Assembly: GCF_900142545.1 (NCBI RefSeq)
Contig: NZ_FRBF01000009.1
Location: 1-64,000 of the forward strand
Reading direction: 5' to 3'
Source: Fibrobacter sp. UWT2
GTDB taxonomy: Bacteria; Fibrobacterota; Fibrobacteria; Fibrobacterales; Fibrobacteraceae
Length of the DNA: 64,000 nt
Shown: positions 32,307 through 40,235 of the stretch, in pieces
Position numbering within the stretch: the stretch's first letter is position 1
How the letters are laid out: every line of letters starts with the position of its first letter
Position numbers and translations under genes: made by a program
Notes under the pieces: generated by a model
What the model saw: only the letters and a program-made list of their open reading frames with translations
Told to the model about the DNA's origin: nothing
The model's database searches: none

Positions 32307-32825
32307 ATGAGTACATGCCCTTATTGTAAATCAGAGGTGGCAGAAATCAAGTTCCAACATTTGGACTTGCGTATTTGCCCTAAGTGCTATTCGACGTTTT
32401 TCCCGTGCGACCAGACTATGGCCTTCCGCAGCGACTTGACGGACAAGTCCCGCGAACTCTGGCTCAAGGCTTTGCTGGCCAAGAACGTGCAGGACCCGGT
32501 TTGCGAAAATGTCTGCTGTATCGATCACGGCGAACAACTCATGGATGGAAAGCTCCCTGATTATGGTTACGATGGCAAGGTCACCACTTGCTGCAAGATG
32601 TTCCACATGCCGCCCTCTATGACCATTACGCTTTTGAAGCGAACCTTGGAACACCCGTTCCAGCAGGTGACAAAAGAGGGCAAGCATCATTTCTTCTTTA
32701 TCCGTGCTCTTGATGCCTTGATTAATAAGCTCTTTGGCGAGAAAATGCCTGATGAAGATCCCCTGGACTTGGTGCAGTATAGCCTTCATTTGAAACCGAT
32801 TCTGGAACCCGATTCCAATGACTAA
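32307..32825 (+). CDS. Zinc-ribbon protein of unknown function
   Basis: A 172-residue protein starting MSTCPYCKSEVAEIKFQH and continuing LRICPKCYSTFFPCDQ: two C-P-x-C knuckles spaced as in a zinc ribbon. More cysteines follow (PVCENVCCIDHG, TTCCKMFHMPP), so a second metal site is possible. The rest is helical. I do not recognise a family. A longer frame exists upstream but antisense to cnoX; the start at 32307 is chosen because the ribbon begins directly there. It overlaps the next gene by 8 bp, so it is the first gene of an operon with two membrane sensor-like proteins and a PerM-type exporter. Confidence 0.7.
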   Translation: MSTCPYCKSEVAEIKFQHLDLRICPKCYSTFFPCDQTMAFRSDLTDKSRELWLKALLAKNVQDPVCENVCCIDHGEQLMDGKLPDYGYDGKVTTCCKMFHMPPSMTITLLKRTLEHPFQQVTKEGKHHFFFIRALDALINKLFGEKMPDEDPLDLVQYSLHLKPILEPDSND

Positions 32826-33567
32826 AACCTATATCATTATTGTGGCGATTGCCGCCGCGGTTATTGCGGTGTACCTCGCCTTGCCCGACAGGCATTTTGC
32901 CGATAACGTGTTCCCGCTGCACGACGGAGCCACCGTCTTTGAATATGATGACAAAGCCGACGGCGGTTTTTCTGAAACGTCCTTTGCACTTTCTGATTCA
33001 ACCTTGGACTTCAGCTGCATGCTGGGAACCGACACAACAAAAAGCGCTTGGTGCGGTCTTCTGTTTGATTTGAGCCGCGGCGAAGAAGCTCTGTACCGCA
33101 ACTGGACTTTCGTGGATTCCCTGATTTTCGATTTGGAATCTAGCGGCGCCGACGAAATCCTCGTGAAGGTTTGGACTTTTGATCCGGATGTTACCGACAT
33201 CAAGAAGCCGCGTACTTTCCGCCTGCTCATGAAGGAGATCCCGCTGACTAAGGGTCGCCAGCGCATCGCTATGCCTTTTGAACAGTTCTACACGCCGGAT
33301 TTCTGGTTTGATGACGAACATGTGGACCGTACGCTGAACCGCCGTCATCAAGAAACGGTGGCTCGCGTCGAATTCGCTCCTGGCTGGAATCAACCGCGTG
33401 GTAAAAAGTTCTCGCTCAAGTTGTATTCCGTAACGGCCAAGGGTGTCAGCAATTTTGCCTTTGGCGTCGTGATGTTCATTATGCTTGGGCTTATGATCGT
33501 GGCCATTGGCCGCACGCATTCCTACAACAAGGAACACGAAGAAAAATCGGCGGAGCCTCGTAAATGA
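32818..33567 (+). CDS. Membrane protein with periplasmic carbohydrate-binding-like domain
   Basis: A 249-residue protein with an N-terminal membrane helix (residues 5-21), a periplasmic beta-rich domain (about 30-205) and a second helix (~213-232) followed by a short charged tail. The domain has the pattern FEYDDKADGGFSETS, DSLIFDLESSGADEILVKVWTFDPDVTD, RTFRLLMKEIPLTKGRQRIAMPFEQFYTPDFWF and ARVEFAPGWNQPRGKKFSLKL, like galactose-binding or jelly-roll modules of carbohydrate-active proteins. It lacks any DNA-binding part. It overlaps the gene before by 8 bp and the paralogue-like gene after by 4 bp. Confidence 0.7.
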   Translation: MTKTYIIIVAIAAAVIAVYLALPDRHFADNVFPLHDGATVFEYDDKADGGFSETSFALSDSTLDFSCMLGTDTTKSAWCGLLFDLSRGEEALYRNWTFVDSLIFDLESSGADEILVKVWTFDPDVTDIKKPRTFRLLMKEIPLTKGRQRIAMPFEQFYTPDFWFDDEHVDRTLNRRHQETVARVEFAPGWNQPRGKKFSLKLYSVTAKGVSNFAFGVVMFIMLGLMIVAIGRTHSYNKEHEEKSAEPRK

Positions 33568-34502
33568 AAAAGATTGCCATTGCGACTGCCGCCTTCGTAG
33601 TTGTACTCGTTGTTTGGCTTGTATTGTTCGTTAAGTTCAGCGCGTCAGAACAGGTGCTGTTCCCGGGTGGAACTTACCAGGTGTATGCCGTGTCCGATGC
33701 GAATGTGGGCGGCTTCTCGACGGTAGAACTTTCTAATCAGGATTCCGTAATTTCGGCTCGCGTGAACATTCGTTCGGGAATGGCTTACCCTTATGCTGGC
33801 GTGGGAATCAATCTGCTTTCGGTGAATAACCGTCCTGCAAAAGGGTTCTTTGATTTTTCGGATTTCGATTCGCTAGTCATCGATGTCGAAACGGGACGCA
33901 TGCGTAGAGTCGGCATCAAAATTTTGAACGATGATCCGGTGTACAGTAAAAAGAATGTGTACCAGAGCTATCGCCCTATGGTGGCTCAGGCGCCGGTGCA
34001 AATTCGTGGCAAAGTCAGTAGCGCCTCTGTATCGATGATGGATTTTAAGGTGCCTGAATGGTGGCTTGCCATGCAAGGCCTCGATGAAGACGATGGCCTG
34101 CGTTACATGAACCGCGGCATGTTCTTTGAAATCTGCAATGGCGAAGGAACAATGTTGGGTATTCCTGATGACATTGTCATACGTTCCATCAAATTGTGGG
34201 GTGAAAATCGCACCTTCAAGGCCCTGATGTATGTAGCCTTGTTTGTGGTGGTCTTGGCGTATGCCGGTGTGGTATCCCTTGTGGTGCGTAATTCCAAAGG
34301 CCGTGTTGCGAAACGCCAGAAAAACCAGGAAGACTTAAAGTCCCGAATGGATAAGGCTGCCGGTATTCTAAAGAATACGGACAAGTCTATTGCCGAGGTG
34401 GCTCTTGCCGTAGGTGAAAAAAATTCCGGGGCATTCGAAAAAAATTTTGCCAAGGTCTATGGCGTGAAGCCTTTGGAATACAGAAAGAAGAATGGTAAGT
34501 AA
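33564..34502 (+). CDS. Membrane-tethered sensor with C-terminal AraC-type half DNA-binding domain
   Basis: A 312-residue protein with the same layout as its upstream neighbour: N-terminal helix (4-25), a periplasmic beta domain (30-215; YAVSDANVGGFSTVELS, DFDSLVIDVETGRMRRVGIKI), a second helix (~222-242) and a cytoplasmic tail. The tail (from ~265) reads MDKAAGILKNTDKSIAEVALAVGEKNSGAFEKNFAKVYGVKPLEYRKK, the second helix-turn-helix of an AraC domain. A full AraC domain of ~100 residues with two HTH units is not present. The likely role is one-component transmembrane signalling, perhaps with the neighbour as partner and polysaccharide-derived signals; this is inference. Confidence 0.75.
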   Translation: MKKIAIATAAFVVVLVVWLVLFVKFSASEQVLFPGGTYQVYAVSDANVGGFSTVELSNQDSVISARVNIRSGMAYPYAGVGINLLSVNNRPAKGFFDFSDFDSLVIDVETGRMRRVGIKILNDDPVYSKKNVYQSYRPMVAQAPVQIRGKVSSASVSMMDFKVPEWWLAMQGLDEDDGLRYMNRGMFFEICNGEGTMLGIPDDIVIRSIKLWGENRTFKALMYVALFVVVLAYAGVVSLVVRNSKGRVAKRQKNQEDLKSRMDKAAGILKNTDKSIAEVALAVGEKNSGAFEKNFAKVYGVKPLEYRKKNGK

Positions 34503-34503
34503 A

Positions 34504-35631
34504 ATGCGTAGAATATGGACTGTGGACCGCGTGATGCGGTTCTTGATTATGGCTGCAGGTGTAGGCATTCTGCTTTGGGTGCTGCACTATTTGAGCGGCG
34601 TGCTGGCGCCGTTCTTTGCGGCGTTCCTCATTGCCTATATCTTTGATCCGCTGGTTACAAAAATCCAGAGCAAGGTCAAGTATCGCATTATCGCAGTCGT
34701 TGCCGTAATCACGCTTATGGTTCTTGTGGTGGGTGGCGCCTTGTGGCTTTTTGTTCCGATGGTGGTCGGCGAAATCAGACACTTGGGCGAACTGATTCCA
34801 AAACTGTTTAACGATTCTACATGGGCTGAACGTTTGTCGATGTTCGTGCCGAAAAACTTGTGGCAAGAAATAAAGACCTTCATTTCTTGGAACAAAGTCG
34901 CTGTCGCCATGCAGACTCTCGACTTCTGGAATGCCGCGCAGTCTGTGGCCGGAAAGGTTTTGCCGAGTGCGTGGAATGTCTTGGCCAAGACTTCTAATTT
35001 GTTTGTATGGCTCTCGGGAGCTATACTCATTTTCATGTACCTCGTGTTCATTATGCTTGATATGCCTAAGCTTCGCGGCGGTATTAAGAAGTTGTTCCCG
35101 ACAAGGTATAAAGAGGGTGCATCTGAATTTGCAAAGAAGATGGATGTGTTCATGGGCAGCTATTTCCGCGCTCAATCCTTGGTCGCATTGACGGTTGGTA
35201 TTTTGTATGCAATCGGCTTCGGAATCATCGGACTGCCTATGGGAGTCGCCTTTGGTCTTGTGTCTGGTGCGCTCAACATGGTGCCGTATTTGCAGCTGGC
35301 CACGATTCCTGTAGCTCTACTGCTAGCGGTGGTCTATGCTCTCGACAAGGGAATGCCCTTCTGGGAAGTTGCGGTGATTGTCTGCGTGATTTATTTGATT
35401 GTGCAAATCATCGAAGACATGTTCCTGGTCCCGAAGATTGTGGGATCGTCGATGGACTTGCCGCCTGTAGGAATTTTGCTTTCGCTTTCTATCTGGGGAA
35501 AGCTCCTCGGTTTCCTCGGCTTGATAGTCGCAATTCCCTTTACTTGCTTGTGTCTAGTTTATCTTGATAAAATTCAGAAGAAGGCGGACTCTATGGTAGA
35601 CGCAGAAGTCGATCCACCGCCCGAAGCTTGA
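34504..35631 (+). CDS. AI-2E/PerM family exporter
   Basis: A 375-residue integral membrane protein of the PerM/TqsA group (AI-2E transporter family), whose members export signal molecules or work as Na+(Li+)/H+ antiporters. Family features: an N-terminal helical pair (LSGVLAPFFAAFLIAYIFDPLV), the amphipathic middle and a C-terminal block GFGIIGLPMGVAFGLVSGALNMVPYLQ and IIEDMFLVPKIVGSSMDLPP. The ATG at 34504 with GGTAAG upstream is preferred; ATG 34492 overlaps the previous gene. It ends a four-gene operon starting at 32307. Confidence 0.85.
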   Translation: MRRIWTVDRVMRFLIMAAGVGILLWVLHYLSGVLAPFFAAFLIAYIFDPLVTKIQSKVKYRIIAVVAVITLMVLVVGGALWLFVPMVVGEIRHLGELIPKLFNDSTWAERLSMFVPKNLWQEIKTFISWNKVAVAMQTLDFWNAAQSVAGKVLPSAWNVLAKTSNLFVWLSGAILIFMYLVFIMLDMPKLRGGIKKLFPTRYKEGASEFAKKMDVFMGSYFRAQSLVALTVGILYAIGFGIIGLPMGVAFGLVSGALNMVPYLQLATIPVALLLAVVYALDKGMPFWEVAVIVCVIYLIVQIIEDMFLVPKIVGSSMDLPPVGILLSLSIWGKLLGFLGLIVAIPFTCLCLVYLDKIQKKADSMVDAEVDPPPEA

Positions 35632-35639
35632 TTTTATAA

Positions 35640-35697
35640 GGATTTTTCAAAAATTTTTCAAAAAAAGTGTGCCGCGACGCAAAAAAAAAAGTATAAT
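35640..35697 (+). promoter_or_regulatory. HU promoter with A/T tracts
   Basis: TATAAT (35692-35697) preceded by an A-run, and by two phased A/T tracts (about 35642-35666, GATTTTTCAAAAATTTTTCA) placed like an UP element. The -35 is not canonical. This suits a highly expressed nucleoid protein gene. Confidence 0.5.
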
Positions 35698-35737
35698 ATC
35701 ACTATAAAATTCTTAACCTACTCAAGGAGTTAATAAA

Positions 35738-36040
35738 ATGAATAAGCAAGATCTCATCGACGCCATCCTCGCTAACAAGGAAGCAGGCATTGAATCCAAG
35801 GCTGCCGCTGGCCGCGCTGTTGACGCTGTTCTCGACGGCATCACCGCTGGTATCAAGAAGGACGGTCTCGTTCAGTTGATCGGTTTCGGTACCTTCACTG
35901 TTAAGGAACGTGCTGCCCGTACCGGCCGCAATCCGCAGACTGGCGCTACCATCAAGATCAAGGCTTCCAAGACCGTGTCCTTCAAGGTCGGTGCTGCTCT
36001 TAAGGAAACCGCCAAGAAGACCAAGACTGCTAAGAAGTAA
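35738..36040 (+). CDS. hup: HU-family DNA-binding protein
   Basis: A 100-residue nucleoid protein. The HU/IHF pattern is clear: MNKQDLIDAILANKEAGIESKAAAGRAVDAVLDGITAGI, LIGFGTFTVKERAARTGRNPQTGATIKIKASKTVSFKVGAALKE, and a Lys-rich tail. GRNPQTG is the DNA-intercalating arm signature. It binds and bends DNA as a dimer. AAGGAG lies 8 nt before the ATG, and the gene has its own promoter and terminator, so it is monocistronic. Codon use is strongly biased as in highly expressed genes. Confidence 0.95.
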   Translation: MNKQDLIDAILANKEAGIESKAAAGRAVDAVLDGITAGIKKDGLVQLIGFGTFTVKERAARTGRNPQTGATIKIKASKTVSFKVGAALKETAKKTKTAKK

Positions 36041-36063
36041 TCTGTCTTTAAAAAAGCGTTTTT

Positions 36064-36092
36064 GCACCTGGGTTTTCCCGGGTGCTTTTTTT
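36064..36092 (+). terminator. Intrinsic terminator of the HU gene
   Basis: GCACCTGGG-TTTT-CCCGGGTGC followed by seven T. Confidence 0.9.
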
Positions 36093-36137
36093 ATCCTTTA
36101 ATCCTAACTCCTAATCACTAATCACTGTCTACTGTTT

Positions 36138-36165
36138 ACTTCCTACTTCCTACTTCCTACTTCCT
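36138..36165. repeat. Four tandem ACTTCCT heptamers
   Basis: Exact ACTTCCT units at 36138, 36145, 36152 and 36159, within a longer stretch of CTA/TCAC/TTAC words (36107-36178). A related array in reverse orientation follows recF at about 55227-55268. Confidence 0.75.
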
Positions 36166-36217
36166 ACTATTTACTATATTCTATCTCGTTGAACATCAAA
36201 TGTTTAGGAGAAAACTT

Positions 36218-36382
36218 ATGATTCGTAAGTTGATCGGTTTCGTCTCTGTTTTGGCTTTGGCCCTTTCTTTTGCCGGCTGCGGCACGGCAAGCACTGAATC
36301 GGATGACCACTGCACTGTGGATCCGAATGCTCCGGATTGCGCTAAGGAAGAACCGGCTGATAATCCGGCAGATCCCAGCTAA
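36218..36382 (+). CDS. Small lipoprotein, 54 residues
   Basis: MIRKLIGFVSVLALALSFAGC is a lipoprotein signal peptide with lipobox SFAGC; the mature part is about 34 residues, acidic and Pro-rich, with two further cysteines (DDHCTVDPNAPDCAKEE) that could form a disulphide. AGGAG lies 8 nt before the ATG at 36218, which is preferred over the ATG at 36200. No family is recognised. It lies alone between the HU gene and the carB leader. Confidence 0.75.
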   Translation: MIRKLIGFVSVLALALSFAGCGTASTESDDHCTVDPNAPDCAKEEPADNPADPS

Positions 36383-36733
36383 TATTTTTCATTTTTTGGC
36401 TTTTACCATTGCAGGATTTACAATTTTTGTCTATATTTGCACAAGTTTAAACCTTGTGCAATTTAGACGAAAAGATGAACCAAAATATTGCAATGCCCTT
36501 GCCCCCGTGCAATGCAAAGTGCGCAATCCACTGCGCAACCGCAATTGGTTTTTCCAAGGTTAATTGTTTTTCTGATTTTATTTATGCTGGACTTTTTAGT
36601 TCAGCGTTTCTTTTTTCTACGAAAAAAGTTGATCTATCGGCTCGGTCATGCCCAAACAAGTTTGGTCGCGACGCTCGCCTCATGATCAATTTTTTACCCG
36701 AGTTTAAATAATTAGTCATACGGAGAAAACAAA
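36383..36733 (+). promoter_or_regulatory. Long leader region of carB with promoter box and hairpins
   Basis: About 350 bp without a convincing gene. A TATATTTG box (36432-36439) predicts a start near 36445 and a leader of nearly 290 nt. A perfect hairpin TTGCACAAG-TTTAAAC-CTTGTGCAA (36437-36461) overlaps the predicted start. Later words GTGCAATGCA, GTGCGCAATCCACTGCGCAAC and a weak CTGGAC...GTTCAG hairpin suggest more structure. A short frame starting ATGAACCAAAATATT (36475) lacks a ribosome-binding site. Confidence 0.45.
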
Positions 36734-39700
36734 ATGAAGATTGAAGGCATCGACAAAGTCCTTATCATCGGTTCTGGCCCGATCGTAATCGGTCAGGCTT
36801 GCGAATTCGACTATTCCGGCACCCAGGCTTGCAAGGCCCTGCGCGAACAGGGTTACAAGATTGTGCTCGTGAACTCTAACCCGGCTACCATCATGACCGA
36901 CCCGGTCATGGCCGATGCCACCTACATCGAACCGCTGAACGTCGCCCGCCTCACCCAGATTATCGAAAAGGAACGCCCGCAGGCCCTCCTCCCGAACTTG
37001 GGCGGTCAGACCGGCTTGAACCTCGCCTCTGCTTTGAGCAAGGCTGGCGTGCTGGACAAGTACGGCGTGAAGGTCATCGGTGTGAACCTCGACGCTATCG
37101 AACGCGGCGAAGACCGTGAAATCTTCAAGGAAACCATGCAGAAGCTCGGCATCGATACTCCGCGCTCCGGCATTTGCCACTCCGTGGAAGAAGCCGAAAA
37201 GATCGTTTCCGAAATCGGCTACCCGGTGGTGGTTCGCCCGGCATACACCATGGGTGGTGCAGGCGGCGGTTTCTGCTACAACGTGGAAGAACTCCGCACC
37301 ATTTGCTCTAACGGTCTTGAACTCTCGATGACGCACCAGTGCCTCATCGAGGAATCCATTCTCGGTTGGGAAGAGCTGGAAGTTGAAGTGGTTCGCGATT
37401 CCAAGAACCAGATGATCGCCATCTGCTTCATCGAAAACATTGACCCGGTGGGCGTGCATACCGGCGACTCCTTCTGCGCAGCCCCGTTCCTCACCATCGA
37501 CAAGAAGCTCGAAGAAGAACTGAAGGAAAAGGCCTTCAAGATTGTGGAATCCATCGGCGTGATTGGCGGTACCAACGTGCAGTTCGCTCACGACCCGAAG
37601 ACCGGCCGCGTGGTGATTATCGAAATCAACCCGCGTACCAGCCGCTCTTCTGCCCTTGCTTCCAAGGCTACCGGCTTCCCGATCGCCCTCATTTCTGCAA
37701 AGCTCGCCGCAGGCCTTACCCTCGACCAGATTCCGTACTGGCGCGACGGAAGCCTCGAAAAGTACACCCCGAGCGGTGACTACGTGGTGCTCAAGTTCGC
37801 TCGCTGGGCATTCGAAAAGTTCCGCGGCGTCGATGACTGCCTCGGCACCCAGATGAAGGCTGTGGGCGAAGTCATGGCTATCGGCAAGACCTACAAGGAA
37901 ACCCTCCAGAAGGCTATCCGCGGCCTCGAAAACGGTCGCTCCGGCCTCGGCTTTGCGAAGGACTTCAACAAGAAGAGCAAGGAAGAACTCCTTGAAATGA
38001 TGAAGACCGCTTCTTCCGAACGCCACTTCCAGATGTACGAAGCCATCCGCAAGGGCGCAACCGACGAAGAAATCTTCGCCGCCACCTACGAAAAGGCTTA
38101 CTTCGTGCAGCAGATGCGCGAACTCGTGGAACTCGAAGAAGAAATGCTCAAGACTCCGGGTCGCCTGCCTTCTGACGAGCTCCTCATCAAGGCCAAGAAA
38201 GACGGCTTCAGCGACAAGTATATTGCCAAGATTCTCGGTATCCGCGAAAAGGACGTGCGCAAGAAGCGCACCGAACTCGGCGTGGTCGAAGGCTGGTGTG
38301 CAGTGCCGGTGAGCGGCGTGAAGGACCAGTACTACTACTACAGCACCTACAACTGCAAGGACGAATCTACCGCCAGCACGAACCCGAAGAAGATCATGAT
38401 CCTCGGCGGTGGCCCGAACAGAATCGGCCAGGGCATCGAATTCGACTACTGCTGCTGCCACGCTGCCATGGCTCTCCGCGAAATGGGTTACGAAACCATC
38501 ATGGTCAACTGCAACCCCGAAACGGTCTCTACCGACTACGATACTTCCGACAAGCTGTACTTCGAACCGGTCAGCCTCGAAGACGTTCTCCAGATTTACC
38601 ACAAGGAAAAGCCGGCTGGCGTGATCGTGCAGTTCGGTGGTCAGACTCCGCTGAACATTGCCCGCGCCCTGAGCGACGAAGGCGTCAAGATTCTCGGTAC
38701 GAGCATCGACTCCATCGACATCGCCGAAGACCGCGACCTGTTCCGCAAGATGATGGACCAGCTCGGCATCCCGATGCCGGAAAGCGGCATGGCCACGAAC
38801 ATCGACGAAGCCCTCGCTTGCGTCAAGCAGATCGGTGGCTACCCGGTGATGATCCGCCCGAGCTTCGTGCTTGGCGGCCGCGGCATGGAAGTCATCTACG
38901 ACGAAAACATGCTCCGCGAATACGTTGCCAAGGCTGTCGGCGTGACCCCGGACCGTCCGCTCCTCATCGACCGCTTCCTCCACAACGCTTTGGAATGCGA
39001 AGCCGACGCCCTCTCTGACGGCGAACATGTTTACATCCCGTCCGTGATGGAACACGTCGAACTTGCCGGTGTCCACTCCGGTGACTCCGCTTGCATTATC
39101 CCGCCGGTGACCATCACTAAGGAAAACTTGGCAACCATCAAGGATTACACCAGGAAGATTGCTGAAGCTCTCCACGTTTGCGGCCTCATGAACATGCAGT
39201 ACGCTATCGAAGACGGCAAGGTGTTCGTTCTCGAAGCCAACCCGCGTGCATCCCGCACGGTGCCTCTGGTCTCCAAGGTTTGCAACACGCAGATGGCCCG
39301 CCTCGCGACCCGCCTGATGCTCGGTGCCAAGCTCGAAGACTTGAAGCTCAAGGACAAGAAGTTCAACCATCACGGCGCCAAGGAAGCAGTGTTCCCGTTC
39401 GACAAGTTCCCGAAGGTGGATCCGGTTCTCGGCCCCGAAATGCGCTCCACTGGTGAAGTGCTCGGCCTTTCCGACGACTACGCCCTCGCTTACTACAAGA
39501 GCCAGGAAGCAGCCGGTTCCTTCCTCCCGTCCGAAGGCGCTGTGCTCATCAGCCTTTCTGACAAGGTGAACCTCTCCGAACAGGCTATTGAAATCGGTAA
39601 GGAATTCCAGAAGCTCGGCTTCAAGATTTACGCTACCGAAGGTACCGCCAAGTTCTACGAAGCCGCCGGTGTCAAGTGCGAAGTGGTGAACAAGATTGCT

Positions 39701-39952
39701 GAAGGCCGCCCGAACGTTCTCGATATCATCCTGAACAAGCAGGTGAACCTCATCATCAACACGCCGTGGGCAAAGCGCGACGCCATCAAGGACGAAAGCG
39801 CCATCCGCAAGGCCGCCATCAAGTACAAGGTTCCGTACATCACGACCCTCGCCGGTGCCTACAACACCGTCAAGGGCATCGCCGCTGCTCGTAACGGCCA
39901 CGGTGCCGTGAAGAGCCTCCAGGAATACCACGCAAGCATCGAAGAGGTGTAA
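36734..39952 (+). CDS. carB: Carbamoyl-phosphate synthase large subunit
   Basis: A 1072-residue ammonia-dependent synthase of carbamoyl phosphate for arginine and pyrimidine synthesis. Two ATP-grasp halves are evident: the first starts DKVLIIGSGPIVIGQACEFDYSGTQACKAL and includes RPAYTMGGAGGGFCYN, the second starts KKIMILGGGPNRIGQGIEFDYCCCHA and includes RPSFVLGGRGMEV. The C-terminal MGS-like regulatory domain (from ~935) contains GFKIYATEGTAKFYEAAGV and VNLIINTP. Length is normal. carA is not adjacent. ATG preceded by CGGAG. The argF gene for the next arginine step lies 3 kb downstream on the other strand. Confidence 0.97.
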   Translation: MKIEGIDKVLIIGSGPIVIGQACEFDYSGTQACKALREQGYKIVLVNSNPATIMTDPVMADATYIEPLNVARLTQIIEKERPQALLPNLGGQTGLNLASALSKAGVLDKYGVKVIGVNLDAIERGEDREIFKETMQKLGIDTPRSGICHSVEEAEKIVSEIGYPVVVRPAYTMGGAGGGFCYNVEELRTICSNGLELSMTHQCLIEESILGWEELEVEVVRDSKNQMIAICFIENIDPVGVHTGDSFCAAPFLTIDKKLEEELKEKAFKIVESIGVIGGTNVQFAHDPKTGRVVIIEINPRTSRSSALASKATGFPIALISAKLAAGLTLDQIPYWRDGSLEKYTPSGDYVVLKFARWAFEKFRGVDDCLGTQMKAVGEVMAIGKTYKETLQKAIRGLENGRSGLGFAKDFNKKSKEELLEMMKTASSERHFQMYEAIRKGATDEEIFAATYEKAYFVQQMRELVELEEEMLKTPGRLPSDELLIKAKKDGFSDKYIAKILGIREKDVRKKRTELGVVEGWCAVPVSGVKDQYYYYSTYNCKDESTASTNPKKIMILGGGPNRIGQGIEFDYCCCHAAMALREMGYETIMVNCNPETVSTDYDTSDKLYFEPVSLEDVLQIYHKEKPAGVIVQFGGQTPLNIARALSDEGVKILGTSIDSIDIAEDRDLFRKMMDQLGIPMPESGMATNIDEALACVKQIGGYPVMIRPSFVLGGRGMEVIYDENMLREYVAKAVGVTPDRPLLIDRFLHNALECEADALSDGEHVYIPSVMEHVELAGVHSGDSACIIPPVTITKENLATIKDYTRKIAEALHVCGLMNMQYAIEDGKVFVLEANPRASRTVPLVSKVCNTQMARLATRLMLGAKLEDLKLKDKKFNHHGAKEAVFPFDKFPKVDPVLGPEMRSTGEVLGLSDDYALAYYKSQEAAGSFLPSEGAVLISLSDKVNLSEQAIEIGKEFQKLGFKIYATEGTAKFYEAAGVKCEVVNKIAEGRPNVLDIILNKQVNLIINTPWAKRDAIKDESAIRKAAIKYKVPYITTLAGAYNTVKGIAAARNGHGAVKSLQEYHASIEEV

Positions 39953-40009
39953 TGCGAATGTCATCCTGACCCTGAACTTGTTTCAGGGGAAGGATCTAAA
40001 ACAATTAAA

Positions 40010-40037
40010 GGTCGTAGCAATATGCTACGGCCTTTTT
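40010..40037 (+). terminator. Intrinsic terminator of carB
   Basis: GGTCGTAGCA-AT-ATGCTACGGCC-type hairpin (40010-40031) followed by TTTTTT. Confidence 0.85.
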
Positions 40038-40057
40038 TGATGATGATTTCAGGGTAC

Positions 40058-40160
40058 AAAAAAAGCCGCTCTGGTGGGTCTGTCTCGTCTAGAGACTTGC
40101 GGCTCGCGATTGCTGACTGGAACGGCTGCGATGCCGGCGCTTCTTATCCACCAGAAGGGC
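40058..40160 (-). ncRNA. Unassigned structured RNA downstream of bioB
   Basis: On the minus strand the region 40160-40065 is closed by a 13-position helix: GCCCTTCTGGTGG pairs CCACCAGAGCGGC with only two central non-Watson-Crick positions. The 3' arm is followed directly by seven T (40058-40064), so the closing helix doubles as an intrinsic terminator. Inside are GTCTC-TAGAC-GAGAC, CGGC-ATCGCA-GCCG and GC-rich words. Between it and bioB are two perfect hairpins (40174-40197, TACCACTTT...AAAGTGGTA; 40214-40234, CATATTCC...GGAATATG). It may be a free small RNA or the processed 3' end of the bioB mRNA. The SRP, 6S and tmRNA cores are not found in it. Confidence 0.5.
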
Positions 40161-40235
40161 TCAATCATTAATATACCACTTTATTTCTAAAGTGGTACGA
40201 TTTTCTTTATAAATCATATTCCAAGTTGGAATATG

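Noticed and set aside
36716-39964. A 1082-codon open frame on the minus strand
   Set aside because: It mirrors carB exactly and has low-complexity Val/His/Glu composition; it results from the codon bias of carB.
40058-40160. SRP, 6S or tmRNA
   Set aside because: The SRP domain IV loop, the 6S central bubble and the tmRNA tRNA-like ends are all missing.
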